Source: Candidatus Alistipes faecigallinarum
GTDB taxonomy: Bacteria; Bacteroidota; Bacteroidia; Bacteroidales; Rikenellaceae
Length of the DNA: 64,000 nucleotides
Assembly: GCA_019115605.1 (NCBI GenBank)
Contig: DXDG01000016.1
Location: 1-64,000 of the forward strand
Direction of reading: 5' to 3'
Position numbers and translations under genes: made by a program. The notes under the pieces are model-generated. The model was given only the letters and a program-made list of their open reading frames with translations. It was not told the DNA's origin and searched no databases. Numbering within the stretch: the stretch's first letter is position 1; each line of letters starts with the position of its first letter. Below are positions 26,626 to 35,389 of this stretch, in pieces.

Positions 26626-28059
26626 CTATTCGGTGATCTTCTTGCGCGGATGCACCATGTTCTCGGGCTGCAGGATCTTTTGCAGCTCCTCTTCGCTCAT
26701 GAGCTTGTGCTCGAGGACCAGGTCGTAGATGCCCTTGCCGCTCTGGAGCGCCTCCTTGGCGAGCATCGTCGAGGTTTCGTATCCCAGGTAGGGGTTCAGG
26801 GCCGTAACGAGTCCGATGCTGTTGTAGACCATCCGGCGGCAAACCTCCGCATTGGCCGTGATGCCCACGATGCACTTCTCGCGCAGGGTATTCATCGCAT
26901 TGACGAGCATCTCGATGTTCTCGAAGAGCGAATGTACGATGATCGGCTCCATGACGTTCAGTTCAAGCTGTCCGGCTTCGGAGGCGAGCGTAATGGTCAG
27001 GTCATTGCCGATGACGCTGAAGGCCACCTGGTTCACCACCTCCGGAATGACGGGGTTGACCTTTCCGGGCATGATCGACGATCCGGGCTGGCGCGGCGGC
27101 AGGTTGATCTCGTTCAGACCGCAGCGGGGTCCCGACGAGAGCAGGCGCAGGTCGTTGCAGATCTTCGAGAGTTTCACGGCCAGACGCTTCAGTGCCGAGG
27201 AGTTCATGATGAAGGCGCCCGTGTCGCTCGTGGCCTCGATCATGTTCGTGGCCTTCGACAGCGGCAGCCCCGTGATCTCGCGCAGGTGTTTCGTGCAGAG
27301 CTCCGCGTAGTCCGGATCGGCGTTGATGCCCGTACCGATGGCCGTGGCGCCCATGTTGATCTCGTAGAAGAGGCGGAGGTTGGTCTGCAGACGGTCGATC
27401 TCCTCGGTGAGCGTGGCGGCATAGGCCTCGAACTCCTGCCCGAGGGTCATCGGCACGGCATCCTGCAACTGCGTGCGCCCCATCTTGATGATGTGGGCGA
27501 ACTCCTCACCCTTGGCATGGAAGGCCGCGATCAATTCGCGCAGCGAGGCCACGGCGCCGTCGATGCTCCGGGCCAGGGCGATGCGCACGGCCGTGGGGTA
27601 GGCGTCGTTGGTCGATTGCGACAGGTTGACGTGGTTGTTCGGGTGGCAGTATTGGTATTCGCCCTTCTCGTGTCCGAGCAGTTCGAGGGCCCGGTTGGCG
27701 ATCACCTCATTGGCGTTCATGTTGGTTGAGGTGCCGGCACCGCCCTGCACCATGTCCACGACGAACTGTTCGTTGAACTTGCCGGCGCGCAGCTCCTCGC
27801 AGGCCCGCGTGATGGCGTCGGCGATCACGGGATCGAGCAGTCCGAGGTCGCGGTTCGCGGCGGCGGCACCCTGCTTGACATCGGCCAGGGCCCGGATGAG
27901 CTGCGGGAAGAAGTTGAGCCGCACGCGGCTGATATGGAAATTCTCCACGGCACGCATCGTCTGCACGCCGAAATAGTACTCTACGGGGATCTCCATCTCT
28001 CCGAGCAGGTCGTGCTCGCGGCGGGTCTTCCCCGAAAGCTTGATGTCCGTAAAATCCAT
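26626..28059 (-). CDS. aspA: Aspartate ammonia-lyase
   Basis: A 477-aa member of the fumarase/aspartase superfamily. It shows the flexible catalytic-loop signature GSSIMPGKVNPVIPE and the aspartase-type N-terminus EHDLLGEMEIPVEYYFGVQT. It also has FNEQFVVDMVQGGAGTSTNMNANEV and a KLSKICNDLRLLSSGPR segment, all as in AspA rather than FumC. It deaminates aspartate to fumarate, feeding the reductive branch used for fumarate respiration in anaerobes. A TATATTTG promoter box lies at 28085-28092. Confidence 0.92.
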   Translation of the reverse strand: MDFTDIKLSGKTRREHDLLGEMEIPVEYYFGVQTMRAVENFHISRVRLNFFPQLIRALADVKQGAAAANRDLGLLDPVIADAITRACEELRAGKFNEQFVVDMVQGGAGTSTNMNANEVIANRALELLGHEKGEYQYCHPNNHVNLSQSTNDAYPTAVRIALARSIDGAVASLRELIAAFHAKGEEFAHIIKMGRTQLQDAVPMTLGQEFEAYAATLTEEIDRLQTNLRLFYEINMGATAIGTGINADPDYAELCTKHLREITGLPLSKATNMIEATSDTGAFIMNSSALKRLAVKLSKICNDLRLLSSGPRCGLNEINLPPRQPGSSIMPGKVNPVIPEVVNQVAFSVIGNDLTITLASEAGQLELNVMEPIIVHSLFENIEMLVNAMNTLREKCIVGITANAEVCRRMVYNSIGLVTALNPYLGYETSTMLAKEALQSGKGIYDLVLEHKLMSEEELQKILQPENMVHPRKKITE

Positions 28060-28084
28060 AACGTTAATTTTTTGGTTCGTTCTA

Positions 28085-28133
28085 CAAATATAGCATTTTT
28101 ACGGCTCGTTGTCTAAAAAACTTCGTATCTTTG
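28085..28133. promoter_or_regulatory. Divergent promoters of aspA and yhcH-like gene
   Basis: Minus strand: TATATTTG (28092-28085) reads toward aspA. Plus strand: TATCTTTG (28126-28133) reads toward the YhcH gene. The two -7 boxes are 33 bp apart in an AT-rich gap, so the two genes share a control region. Confidence 0.6.
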
Positions 28134-28185
28134 TATGGTTTGCCGCGGGCGGGGTTTCCGCTGCGGCGTTTCAATACTTCAAGCC

Positions 28186-28635
28186 ATGATTCTCGATTCA
28201 CTGAAAAACAGCGCACGCTACTATTCGATCCACCCGCGCCTGGAGCGGGCCTTTTCACTGATTGCCTCGACCGACTGGACCCGGATGGAGCCGGGCACGC
28301 ACCTTCTCGACGGACGCGACATCTTCGTCAATGTGATGGATGTCTCGCTCAAACGGAAGCCCGATGCCAAGCTGGAGGTGCACGATGCCTATATGGATAT
28401 TCAGGTGCTCATCACAGGTCGCGAGGAGGCCTTCGGCTGGAGTGAGCGCAAGGATCTGGTGAAGCCTCTCGGGGCATTCGACACGGCAAAGGATATCTGC
28501 TTCTACGACGACGAGCCGCAGACCTACTATACGCTGCGTCCCGGGCAGTTCACGCTGCTATTTCCCGAGGACGGCCACGCGCCGATGGTGGGCGAGGGCG
28601 ACGTGCGCAAGATCATTGTCAAGGTGCGACGTTGA
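28186..28635 (+). CDS. YhcH/YjgK/YiaL family protein
   Basis: A 149-aa cupin-like protein. Typical family segments are MILDSLKNSARYYSIHPRLERAF, LDGRDIFVNVMD, AKLEVHDAYMDIQVLITG, FYDDEPQTYYTLRPGQFTLLFPEDGHAP and VRKIIVKV. The family (YhcH/EbgC) is linked to sialic-acid and other sugar catabolism, probably as an anomerase or isomerase that binds a metal through His/Glu residues. The substrate here is unknown because no sugar genes adjoin it. The start MILDSL is preferred over an Arg-rich upstream extension. Confidence 0.9.
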   Translation: MILDSLKNSARYYSIHPRLERAFSLIASTDWTRMEPGTHLLDGRDIFVNVMDVSLKRKPDAKLEVHDAYMDIQVLITGREEAFGWSERKDLVKPLGAFDTAKDICFYDDEPQTYYTLRPGQFTLLFPEDGHAPMVGEGDVRKIIVKVRR

Positions 28636-28649
28636 ACGTTCCGATACCC

Positions 28650-28697
28650 AAAGAGCGCGGCGGCCGGATCTTTCAATCCCGGCCGCCGCGCTCTTTT
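28650..28697. terminator. Bidirectional terminator
   Basis: AAGAGCGCGGCGGCCGG, loop ATCTTTCAAT, CCCGGCCGCCGCGCTCTTTT: a very stable GC-rich stem between the convergent YhcH-like and MFS genes. Confidence 0.85.
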
Positions 28698-28711
28698 CAG
28701 ATGATGGTCCG

Positions 28712-29890
28712 TCATGCCGCAGCCAGCCCGGTGCGGTGGCCCGAGAGTCGCAGTGCCAGCCACGATCCGAGGGCGCAGACGATGAAAACGGCACCCGTGG
28801 AGTACATCGTGTTGCCCAGGCCGACGAGCGGGGAGACGATGCCTCCGAAGGCGAAACCCGCGGCGCCGAGCAGGGCCGATGCAATACCCGACTCGTTGCG
28901 TGTGCACTCCATGGCCAGTGTCGTGGAGGTCGTGAAGGTGAGTCCCATCGAGAAGAGCAGTCCGATGAGCAGCCCTTCGTAGATCCAGAAGCTGCAGCCC
29001 GTCGCCATGGCGGCAGCTTCGGCCACGGCGAATCCGATCATGCCGAGGCATCCCGTGCGGGTTCCCTGCTCCGGACGGCGGAAACGTACGGCGAAGGCTG
29101 CGGCGCAGCCGATGGCCACGGCGTTGAGGGCGAAGCAGAGGCTGAATTCGAAGGCCGAGAATCCGAAGTGCTCCTGTACGATAAAGGGCGACGAGGCGAT
29201 GTAGGCGAACAGTACGCCCTGCGCGAAGGCGAACTGCAGCATATAGGCCGCATACTGTTGGTTGCGCAGTACGGAGCCGAAGTGGTGCAGCAGATCGCCC
29301 CACGACAGGTTGTTGCGGCGTGCGGCGGGCAGACTTTCGCGGAAGCGGTAGCTTCCCGTGAGCAGCAGTGCGCCGATTGCAAGCAGGATGCAGAAGATGC
29401 CCTGCCAGCCGATGCGGTCGCAGAGCGTGCCGCCGATGATCGGTGCGGCGACGGGCGCCACGCCGTTGATCGCTCCGATCAGTGCGAGCATGCGCCCCAG
29501 GTCGGAACCCGAGAAGTTGTCCGTGGCGACCGAACGCGAGATGACGATGCCGCCCGAGCCGGCAACACCCTGGATGAAGCGCAGGGCGATGAACTGGTGG
29601 ATATCCCGGGCGAAGATGCAGAGCAGCGTCGAGACGATGAAGAGCCACATGGCGGCGATCAGCGGCCTGCGGCGTCCGTACTTGTCGCTCAGCGGGCCGA
29701 AGAAGAGCTGACCGACGGCCAGACCGATCATGCTCGTCGTAAGGCCCATCTGCACCATCGACGACGAGGTGGCAAAATAGCCCGTCATGGCGGGAAGTGC
29801 CGGGAGGTACATGTCCGTGACGAAGGGTCCGAAGGCCGTCAGCATGCCCAGCAGAATCAGCAGGAATGTTTTCGAATTGCTGTTGTTCAT
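28712..29890 (-). CDS. Bcr/CflA-type multidrug efflux MFS transporter
   Basis: A 392-aa protein with 12 hydrophobic helices. Signature segments include TDMYLPALPAM in TM1, the loop FFGPLSDKYGRRRPL between TM2 and TM3, FIQGVAGSGGIVISRSVATD in TM4, and APIIGGTLCDRIGWQGIF. It belongs to the DHA1 drug:H+ antiporter family related to Bcr/CflA, which exports bicyclomycin, chloramphenicol and similar drugs. The real substrate is unknown. A TACCTTTG box lies 32 bp upstream. Confidence 0.88.
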   Translation of the reverse strand: MNNSNSKTFLLILLGMLTAFGPFVTDMYLPALPAMTGYFATSSSMVQMGLTTSMIGLAVGQLFFGPLSDKYGRRRPLIAAMWLFIVSTLLCIFARDIHQFIALRFIQGVAGSGGIVISRSVATDNFSGSDLGRMLALIGAINGVAPVAAPIIGGTLCDRIGWQGIFCILLAIGALLLTGSYRFRESLPAARRNNLSWGDLLHHFGSVLRNQQYAAYMLQFAFAQGVLFAYIASSPFIVQEHFGFSAFEFSLCFALNAVAIGCAAAFAVRFRRPEQGTRTGCLGMIGFAVAEAAAMATGCSFWIYEGLLIGLLFSMGLTFTTSTTLAMECTRNESGIASALLGAAGFAFGGIVSPLVGLGNTMYSTGAVFIVCALGSWLALRLSGHRTGLAAA

Positions 29891-29921
29891 GAAGTTCTGA
29901 AAATTCCGTTTTTTGTCCGCG

Positions 29922-29929
29922 CAAAGGTA
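29922..29929 (-). promoter_or_regulatory. -7 box for the MFS efflux gene
   Basis: TACCTTTG on the minus strand (29929-29922), 32 bp before the start codon. No clear -33 TTTG is seen at the expected distance. Confidence 0.5.
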
Positions 29930-30030
29930 CTTCGGATTTCGGATCCGCGGGTCGTCCGTTCGGAGATAGTTTGGTTCATTTTCGGAATAGTGCGGGCCTT
30001 TTCAGGTTGCTGCTACGGCCCGTCATGAAA

Positions 30031-30057
30031 TTGCGGAGGCCTCTGTGGCCTCCGCAA
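30031..30057. terminator. Hairpin downstream of the UDP-glucose dehydrogenase gene
   Basis: TTGCGGAGGCC, loop TCTGT, GGCCTCCGCAA is a perfect 11-bp stem. It lacks a long T-run, so its terminator role is less certain. Confidence 0.55.
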
Positions 30058-30118
30058 CCGGTCTGATATTTTCGTTTTCGGAATAGTCCTCTTTCTGGCG
30101 GCAGGTGTGGCCTTATGC

Positions 30119-31435
30119 CTATTTGCCGATTCCGCGGTAGCGGAATCCTGCTGCCAGCACCTCCTGTTTGTCAAAGATGTTGCGCCCGTCGACCACGGCG
30201 TCGCCGCGCATCGTGGCGCGCAGCCGCGGCCAGTCGGGCATGCGGAACTCCTTCCATTCGGTGATGAGGACAACGGCATCGGCCCCTTCGGCGGCCTCGT
30301 ACATGTTGCGGGCATAGCGGACGGGCTTTCCGGCAAGCATCCGGCGGCTTTCGTCCATCGCTACGGGGTCGTAGGCCGCAACCTCTGCGCCGGCTTCGAG
30401 CAGACGCCCGATGACGACCGTGGCCGGGGCCTTGCGCATGTCGTCCGTCTCGGGCTTGAAGGCCAGGCCCCAGATGGCGATGCGGCGGCCGGCCAGATCG
30501 CCCAGCAGCTCTGCGAGCTTGTGGAAGAGCACCTCCTTCTGGGCTTCATTGACCCGTTCCACGGCTTCGATGACCTGCATCGTGTAGCCGTGCTCACGGG
30601 CCGTGCGGGCCAGAGCCTGGACATCCTTCGGGAAGCACGAGCCTCCGTAGCCGCAACCCGGATAGAGGAACTTGTTGCCGATACGCAGGTCCGCCCCGAT
30701 GCCCTTGCGGACCATCTCGACGTCGGCTCCTACGCGGTCGCAGAGGTTGGCGATGTCGTTCATGAACGAAATGCGCGTGGCGAGCATGGCGTTGGCCGCA
30801 TATTTGGTCATCTCGGCCGAGGCGATGTCCATGAACATCACCCGGAAGTTGTTGATCAGGAAGGGACGGTAGAGGCGGGCCATCAACTTGCGGGCCCGTT
30901 CGCTCTCGACGCCCACGACCACGCGGTCGGGCGACATGAAGTCCTTGACGGCGGCACCCTCCTTGAGGAACTCCGGATTCGATGCCACGTCGAACTCGAT
31001 CTCCTCGCCGCGGGCCTTCAGCTCCGCAGCGACGATCTCGCGGATCCTTTGTGCCGTACCCACGGGTACGGTGCTCTTCGTTACGAGCAGCGTGTAGCGG
31101 CGGATGTGGCGTCCGAAGGTGCGAGCCACTTCGAAGACCTGCCGCAGATCGGCCGAGCCGTCCTCCAGCGGGGGAGTCCCGACGGCCGAGAAGACCACCT
31201 CCACGCGGTCGAGACACGACGCGAGGTCGGTGGTGAAGTGCAGGCGCCCGGCCTCGAAGTTGCGGCGCACGATCTCCTCCAGTCCGGGTTCGTAGATCGG
31301 AATCCGCCCGGCATTGAGCGCCTCGATCTTCCGCTGGTCGGTATCCACGCAGGTGATATCGAGGCCCATCTCCGCAAAGCAGGCTCCCGATACGAGTCCC
31401 ACATAACCCGTTCCGACGATGGCGATCTTCATCAT
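30119..31435 (-). CDS. ugd: UDP-glucose 6-dehydrogenase
   Basis: A 438-aa protein. It has the N-terminal Rossmann motif IVGTGYVGLVSGACFAEMG, the central NPEFLKEG and the catalytic Cys in GYGGSCFPKDVQAL. The C-terminal NAD/UDP domain contains IAIWGLAFKPETDDMRKAP. It oxidises UDP-glucose to UDP-glucuronate for capsule or LPS sugars. It starts 4 nt after the stop of the flavodiiron gene, so the two are co-transcribed, although no metabolic link is obvious. Confidence 0.93.
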   Translation of the reverse strand: MMKIAIVGTGYVGLVSGACFAEMGLDITCVDTDQRKIEALNAGRIPIYEPGLEEIVRRNFEAGRLHFTTDLASCLDRVEVVFSAVGTPPLEDGSADLRQVFEVARTFGRHIRRYTLLVTKSTVPVGTAQRIREIVAAELKARGEEIEFDVASNPEFLKEGAAVKDFMSPDRVVVGVESERARKLMARLYRPFLINNFRVMFMDIASAEMTKYAANAMLATRISFMNDIANLCDRVGADVEMVRKGIGADLRIGNKFLYPGCGYGGSCFPKDVQALARTAREHGYTMQVIEAVERVNEAQKEVLFHKLAELLGDLAGRRIAIWGLAFKPETDDMRKAPATVVIGRLLEAGAEVAAYDPVAMDESRRMLAGKPVRYARNMYEAAEGADAVVLITEWKEFRMPDWPRLRATMRGDAVVDGRNIFDKQEVLAAGFRYRGIGK

Positions 31436-31438
31436 GGC

Positions 31439-32632
31439 TTATTCGCGGTTCATCTCCCTGGCAACGGCTGCGGCGAGCGTGCGGCAGCATTCGGCCACGG
31501 CGGGCGAGTAGCCCTGCTTCATCTCTACGGGTTCGCAGACCGGCGTCCACTTCATCCGCTCGGCGAACTCGCGCATGCGGCGTACGGCGGCAGCGGCCCA
31601 GGTGAACGATCCGAAGAAGGCGAAGCGGCGCTGCGGGATGCAGCGGGCCTCGATGCGGCGCAGCAGCTCCTCGACGGGCGGGAACAATTCGGCATTGTAG
31701 GTCGGGCTGCCGACGATGAGCGTGTCGAAGCGGAAGATGTCGCGCAGCACGACCGACGGATCGGCGTACGAGAGGTTGTAGACACGTACGGGGCCGACGC
31801 CGGCTGCGACCAGCTCGCGGGCGATCCGCTCGGCCATCTGCTCCGTATTGCCGTACATCGAGGCGTAGGCCAGTACGACACCCCGTTCGCCCTCGTAACG
31901 GCTCATGCGGTCGTACATGCCGACGACGCGTCCGATCTCGCGCTGCCATACGGGTCCGTGCGTCGGGCAGATCGTGCGGATATCGAGTCCTCCGAGTTTC
32001 TGCAGGGCCTTCTGCACCGGGGCGCCGTATTTGCCCACGATGCAGGCGTAGTAGCGGCGCATCTCGTCCCAGTAGCGGTCGGCATCGACCTGCGAATCGG
32101 TGATGCCGCCGTCGAGGGCCCCGAACGTGCCGAAGGCGTCGCCCGAGAAGAGCACTCCCTCCTCGGCCAGCCACGAAACCATCGTCTCGGGCCAGTGGAC
32201 CATCGGGATGAGGTGGAACGTGAGGCTCTTGCCGCCGCCCAGATCGAGCCGGTCACCCTCCTTGACTTCAAGCATGCCGGAGCAGATGCCGTAGTAGCCG
32301 CCGATCATCTGGATCGTCTTGGCGTTGCCGACGATCTGCAGTTCGGGGTAGCGCAGGCGGAGCGCGGCGATCGACGAGGAGTGGTCGGGCTCCATGTGGT
32401 TTACGACGAGATAGTCGATCCTGCGGTCGCCGATCGCCTCGCGGATGTTTTCGTAGAGGCGGCTTCCGAACGACTCCTCGACGGTGTCGATCAGGGCGAT
32501 CTTCTCGCCGACGACCAGATAGGAGTTGTACGATACCCCGCAGGGAAGCGACCAGAGTCCCTCGAAGCGGGTCGTGGTGCGATCGTTTACGCCGACGTAG
32601 TGAATGCCGGGCAGAATTTCCGTAATAGCCAT
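31439..32632 (-). CDS. Flavodiiron protein (FprA-type A-type flavoprotein)
   Basis: A 397-aa protein. The N-terminal metallo-beta-lactamase domain carries the diiron ligands of flavodiiron proteins: HMEPDHSSS (HxExDH), a His in MVHWPETM, an Asp in FSGDAFG and a His in CPTHGPVW. The C-terminal flavodoxin domain (about 253-397) has the FMN loop YASMYGNTEQMA. The family reduces O2 or NO to water or N2O using rubredoxin or a similar donor, protecting anaerobes from oxygen and nitrosative stress. It is the first gene of a two-gene unit with ugd. Confidence 0.92.
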   Translation of the reverse strand: MAITEILPGIHYVGVNDRTTTRFEGLWSLPCGVSYNSYLVVGEKIALIDTVEESFGSRLYENIREAIGDRRIDYLVVNHMEPDHSSSIAALRLRYPELQIVGNAKTIQMIGGYYGICSGMLEVKEGDRLDLGGGKSLTFHLIPMVHWPETMVSWLAEEGVLFSGDAFGTFGALDGGITDSQVDADRYWDEMRRYYACIVGKYGAPVQKALQKLGGLDIRTICPTHGPVWQREIGRVVGMYDRMSRYEGERGVVLAYASMYGNTEQMAERIARELVAAGVGPVRVYNLSYADPSVVLRDIFRFDTLIVGSPTYNAELFPPVEELLRRIEARCIPQRRFAFFGSFTWAAAAVRRMREFAERMKWTPVCEPVEMKQGYSPAVAECCRTLAAAVAREMNRE

Positions 32633-32746
32633 ATTGTTATCGTGTTGTTTCGCAATGACGCTGCGAATTTACGAAAAAAAATCCACTGTGCAACGACTTC
32701 TCGTCGGGGGAGTGTGCCGTGCGGGTAAAAGCCACCATTTCTGGAC

Positions 32747-32780
32747 AAAAAAAGAGCCGGATTCCACGGAATCCGGCTCT
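32747..32780 (-). terminator. Terminator of the SusC/SusD operon
   Basis: AGAGCCGGATTCC, loop AC, GGAATCCGGCTCT is a perfect 13-bp stem (32753-32780). On the minus strand it runs into TTTTTTT. It lies 22 bp after the stop of the last operon gene. Confidence 0.9.
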
Positions 32781-32801
32781 CGATGGTGTAAGATCTTACG
32801 A

Positions 32802-33662
32802 TCAGTTGTTCGGAACGAAGACGTCGGCTTTCTGATAACCGAGGAATCCGGCCGAAACGTAGTAGTAGAGTGTGAACGAGAGCTGGTTCTCCCTCGGACC
32901 GCTTACGTAGAAGTAGTTCTCAAAACCGCCTCCCAGCACGAAGCTGTCGTTGCCCTGCCAGTAACCGATGTCCTGTACGCTGATGATGCCGTAGTCGCCG
33001 TAGCTCAGACCCGTGCTCTGGTTGGTAATGCGGCAGTACTTGAAGCCGCTTCCGTCGGAAGCCGTACCGCCCTGAGCGAGCACCGTGAACTTCAGGTGAT
33101 GGCCCTCGCCGTACATGTCCTTGACGCGGTAGAGCGTTTCATCGATATCGCACTTCTCCAATACGGCCGGTGCGGGGGTGAGTCCCACATCGCCGAGCGT
33201 TCCATAGGTAACCGTACCGTTGACAACAGGCGACCAGGTGAGGCCCTGGAAGACGGCCGAAGCCATGGCCTTGCGGCCGTTCGAGGCAACGCCGACGACC
33301 GTAATCGTGTAGTTGCCGAGCAGTTGCGTCAGGACGACGTCCTGCGTCGTGCCGCCTTCGAGTTTCGTGCCACTTGCGACAACCTGATCGGCGTAGGCGC
33401 TCTCGCCGTTTGCAGCGATGTACTCCTGAACGGCCGTCGTCAGCTCCGATTTGTAGTAGATCTCCGCCACCCTGTTGTTCGGTGCGATGCGGATCATCAG
33501 GTCCTCGTCAGCATTGTATTCGCTGCTCGGAGTGTAGGTATACATGGTAATGGCCGGTGCACTGTCGCTTCCGGGATCGGTGCCCTCGTCAGCCGAGCAG
33601 CCCGCCAGCGTGGCAAGGCCTGCAACGGCCAGAACGGAATAGAAATATTTTTTCAGTGTCAT
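32802..33662 (-). CDS. Outer-membrane lipoprotein of the SusCD operon
   Basis: A 286-aa protein with a lipoprotein signal (VAGLATLAGC, Cys22). An acidic Asp/Ser stretch follows, which resembles the surface-export signal of Bacteroidetes lipoproteins. The rest is beta-rich with no domain I recognise. It occupies the place of SusE/SusF-like glycan- or ligand-binding lipoproteins and probably sits on the cell surface. It starts 29 nt after susD and is the last gene of the operon. Confidence 0.75.
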   Translation of the reverse strand: MTLKKYFYSVLAVAGLATLAGCSADEGTDPGSDSAPAITMYTYTPSSEYNADEDLMIRIAPNNRVAEIYYKSELTTAVQEYIAANGESAYADQVVASGTKLEGGTTQDVVLTQLLGNYTITVVGVASNGRKAMASAVFQGLTWSPVVNGTVTYGTLGDVGLTPAPAVLEKCDIDETLYRVKDMYGEGHHLKFTVLAQGGTASDGSGFKYCRITNQSTGLSYGDYGIISVQDIGYWQGNDSFVLGGGFENYFYVSGPRENQLSFTLYYYVSAGFLGYQKADVFVPNN

Positions 33663-33691
33663 GGATTCAAATCTTTAATGGGTTCCAGATA

Positions 33692-35368
33692 TTACCAGGC
33701 CTTCTCCGGAGAGTCTTCGGTGGGCTGGATCGGTGCCGGGTTGCTGATGCAGGCCTGATTGTAGTTGGTCTCGGTCTGCACGATGCAGAGGTTCATCCAG
33801 TCGGGTACGCTCTCCGTATTCCAGCGGTACCCCTTCGGATGGTTCGTGCCGGCGTAGCTGCGGGTGATGCCCTTCTCGTAGCGCTTGATGTCGAACGTGG
33901 CGAAGCCTTCGCCCCAGAGCTCCACGCGGCGCTGCCACCAGATGTTGTCGCGGAACGACTGCATCTCGTTGTAGGCGTACTGCGGGTCGCGGGTCTTGGC
34001 AAAGGTCTCGAGCAGCGTCTTTCCGCGGCCTTCGTCCTGCATGCCGGCAGCCTCGGCCTCGATGAGCATCATCTCCTCGACGCGCATCAGCGGTACGGCA
34101 ACGCAGAAGCCGATCTTCACGTTGTTGTGTCCGGCCTCACCTCCGGCGGCGCGGAACTTGAGCGACAGACCTCCGAATGCCTTCGACGTGGTGGCCTGTG
34201 CGGTGGTTACGATCGTTTCGGGATATTCGGAAACATCGGCAAGATACTCGGCCGCGATGGCGTTGACCTCCTCCAGCGAGGATGCGTTGGCGGTCAGTTC
34301 ATCGAGCTTGGGATCGATGAAGCACTTGCGGCGCCAATCGGTCTGCGGGATGGTCTCGAGCAGGTGGGCGTCGATGCGCTTCGGCGTTCCGTAGTTGGCG
34401 GCATATCCGCAACCGGACTGCTCCGTGATCTCGAGGATCATCTGCGAACCCCAGCTCGAGTCGCCGTCGTTGGCCGTGATGTTGGGATCCTCCGCGTCGA
34501 ACTCGGTCATGAACATCCAGGCATCGTTCGGGGTGTTGAAGCCCGTGTTGTGGTCGAGGTACTGCGCCTCGGTCATCATCGTGTAGCCGCTCTGGGCGAG
34601 CTTTGCATAGTGCTCGGCTTCGGCCCACATCTCCATGGTCAGGTAGGCGCGTGCCTTCAGACCGTAAACGACGCTCAGGTCGGGCGTGGTCTTGTCGGGA
34701 CGCTGGTAGTTGGCCAGATACTTCTCGGCCTTGTCCAGGTCGCTGAGAATGAACTCCCACATCTTCTCGTTGGTGGCGTTGGGGTTGTTCGTGGCCTGTT
34801 CGTTGGTCGTCTTCTCCGTGATGATGGGCACGGTCAGCGCCTCGGGATGACCCTTGTAGGTCTGGGGTGCGAACATTCGGGCGAGGTCCATGTAGAACAT
34901 GGCGCGCATCGCGTAGGCGATACCGGCACCTGTGATGTGGTCGGCCGAGGGTTCCTCGCCGGCCAGCGAGATGACGACGTTGCAGTTCTTGATCCATCCG
35001 TAGTAGAGCGTCCAGGGAAGCTGGCAGATGGCAGAGGTCGGGCCGAGGCCGACACCGCAGGTGTACCAGGTCGTATAGTGCTCGTTGTCGGTATCTTCGC
35101 AGAGAATGTCCTGTCCCATGACGTCGCGCTGCAGGAAGAACGACGTGTAGCCGAAGTCATAGGGTGAATAGTCGGTGCCGCTGTAGAGGAACTCGCCCGC
35201 GAGGGTCGAGGTGCAGGCCGTAACGAAGTTGTTGAACGAGTTGGGTGCTTCTCCTGCCTGGTCTACGGTAACCGTTCCCTGCTGGGGGAAGGTCTCCTGC
35301 AGACATCCCGTGGAGAGTGCCGACGCTCCGATGAGCAGGGTGGCTATTAATTTAATATGCTTGTTCAT
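33692..35368 (-). CDS. SusD/RagB family nutrient-binding lipoprotein
   Basis: A 558-aa lipoprotein with signal LLIGASALSTGC (Cys22). The SusD fold is visible from NSFNNFVTACTSTLAGEFLYSG through AIAYAMRAMFYMDLARMFAP (TPR helices) to LMRVEEMMLIEAEAAGM and LWGEGFATFDIKRYEKG near the C-terminus, with the terminal KAW. It closes the SusC barrel as a lid and binds the nutrient. The ligand cannot be told: no glycoside hydrolase, sulfatase or peptidase gene is nearby. Confidence 0.92.
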   Translation of the reverse strand: MNKHIKLIATLLIGASALSTGCLQETFPQQGTVTVDQAGEAPNSFNNFVTACTSTLAGEFLYSGTDYSPYDFGYTSFFLQRDVMGQDILCEDTDNEHYTTWYTCGVGLGPTSAICQLPWTLYYGWIKNCNVVISLAGEEPSADHITGAGIAYAMRAMFYMDLARMFAPQTYKGHPEALTVPIITEKTTNEQATNNPNATNEKMWEFILSDLDKAEKYLANYQRPDKTTPDLSVVYGLKARAYLTMEMWAEAEHYAKLAQSGYTMMTEAQYLDHNTGFNTPNDAWMFMTEFDAEDPNITANDGDSSWGSQMILEITEQSGCGYAANYGTPKRIDAHLLETIPQTDWRRKCFIDPKLDELTANASSLEEVNAIAAEYLADVSEYPETIVTTAQATTSKAFGGLSLKFRAAGGEAGHNNVKIGFCVAVPLMRVEEMMLIEAEAAGMQDEGRGKTLLETFAKTRDPQYAYNEMQSFRDNIWWQRRVELWGEGFATFDIKRYEKGITRSYAGTNHPKGYRWNTESVPDWMNLCIVQTETNYNQACISNPAPIQPTEDSPEKAW

Positions 35369-35389
35369 GTTTCGAATGCTTTTTGGTGA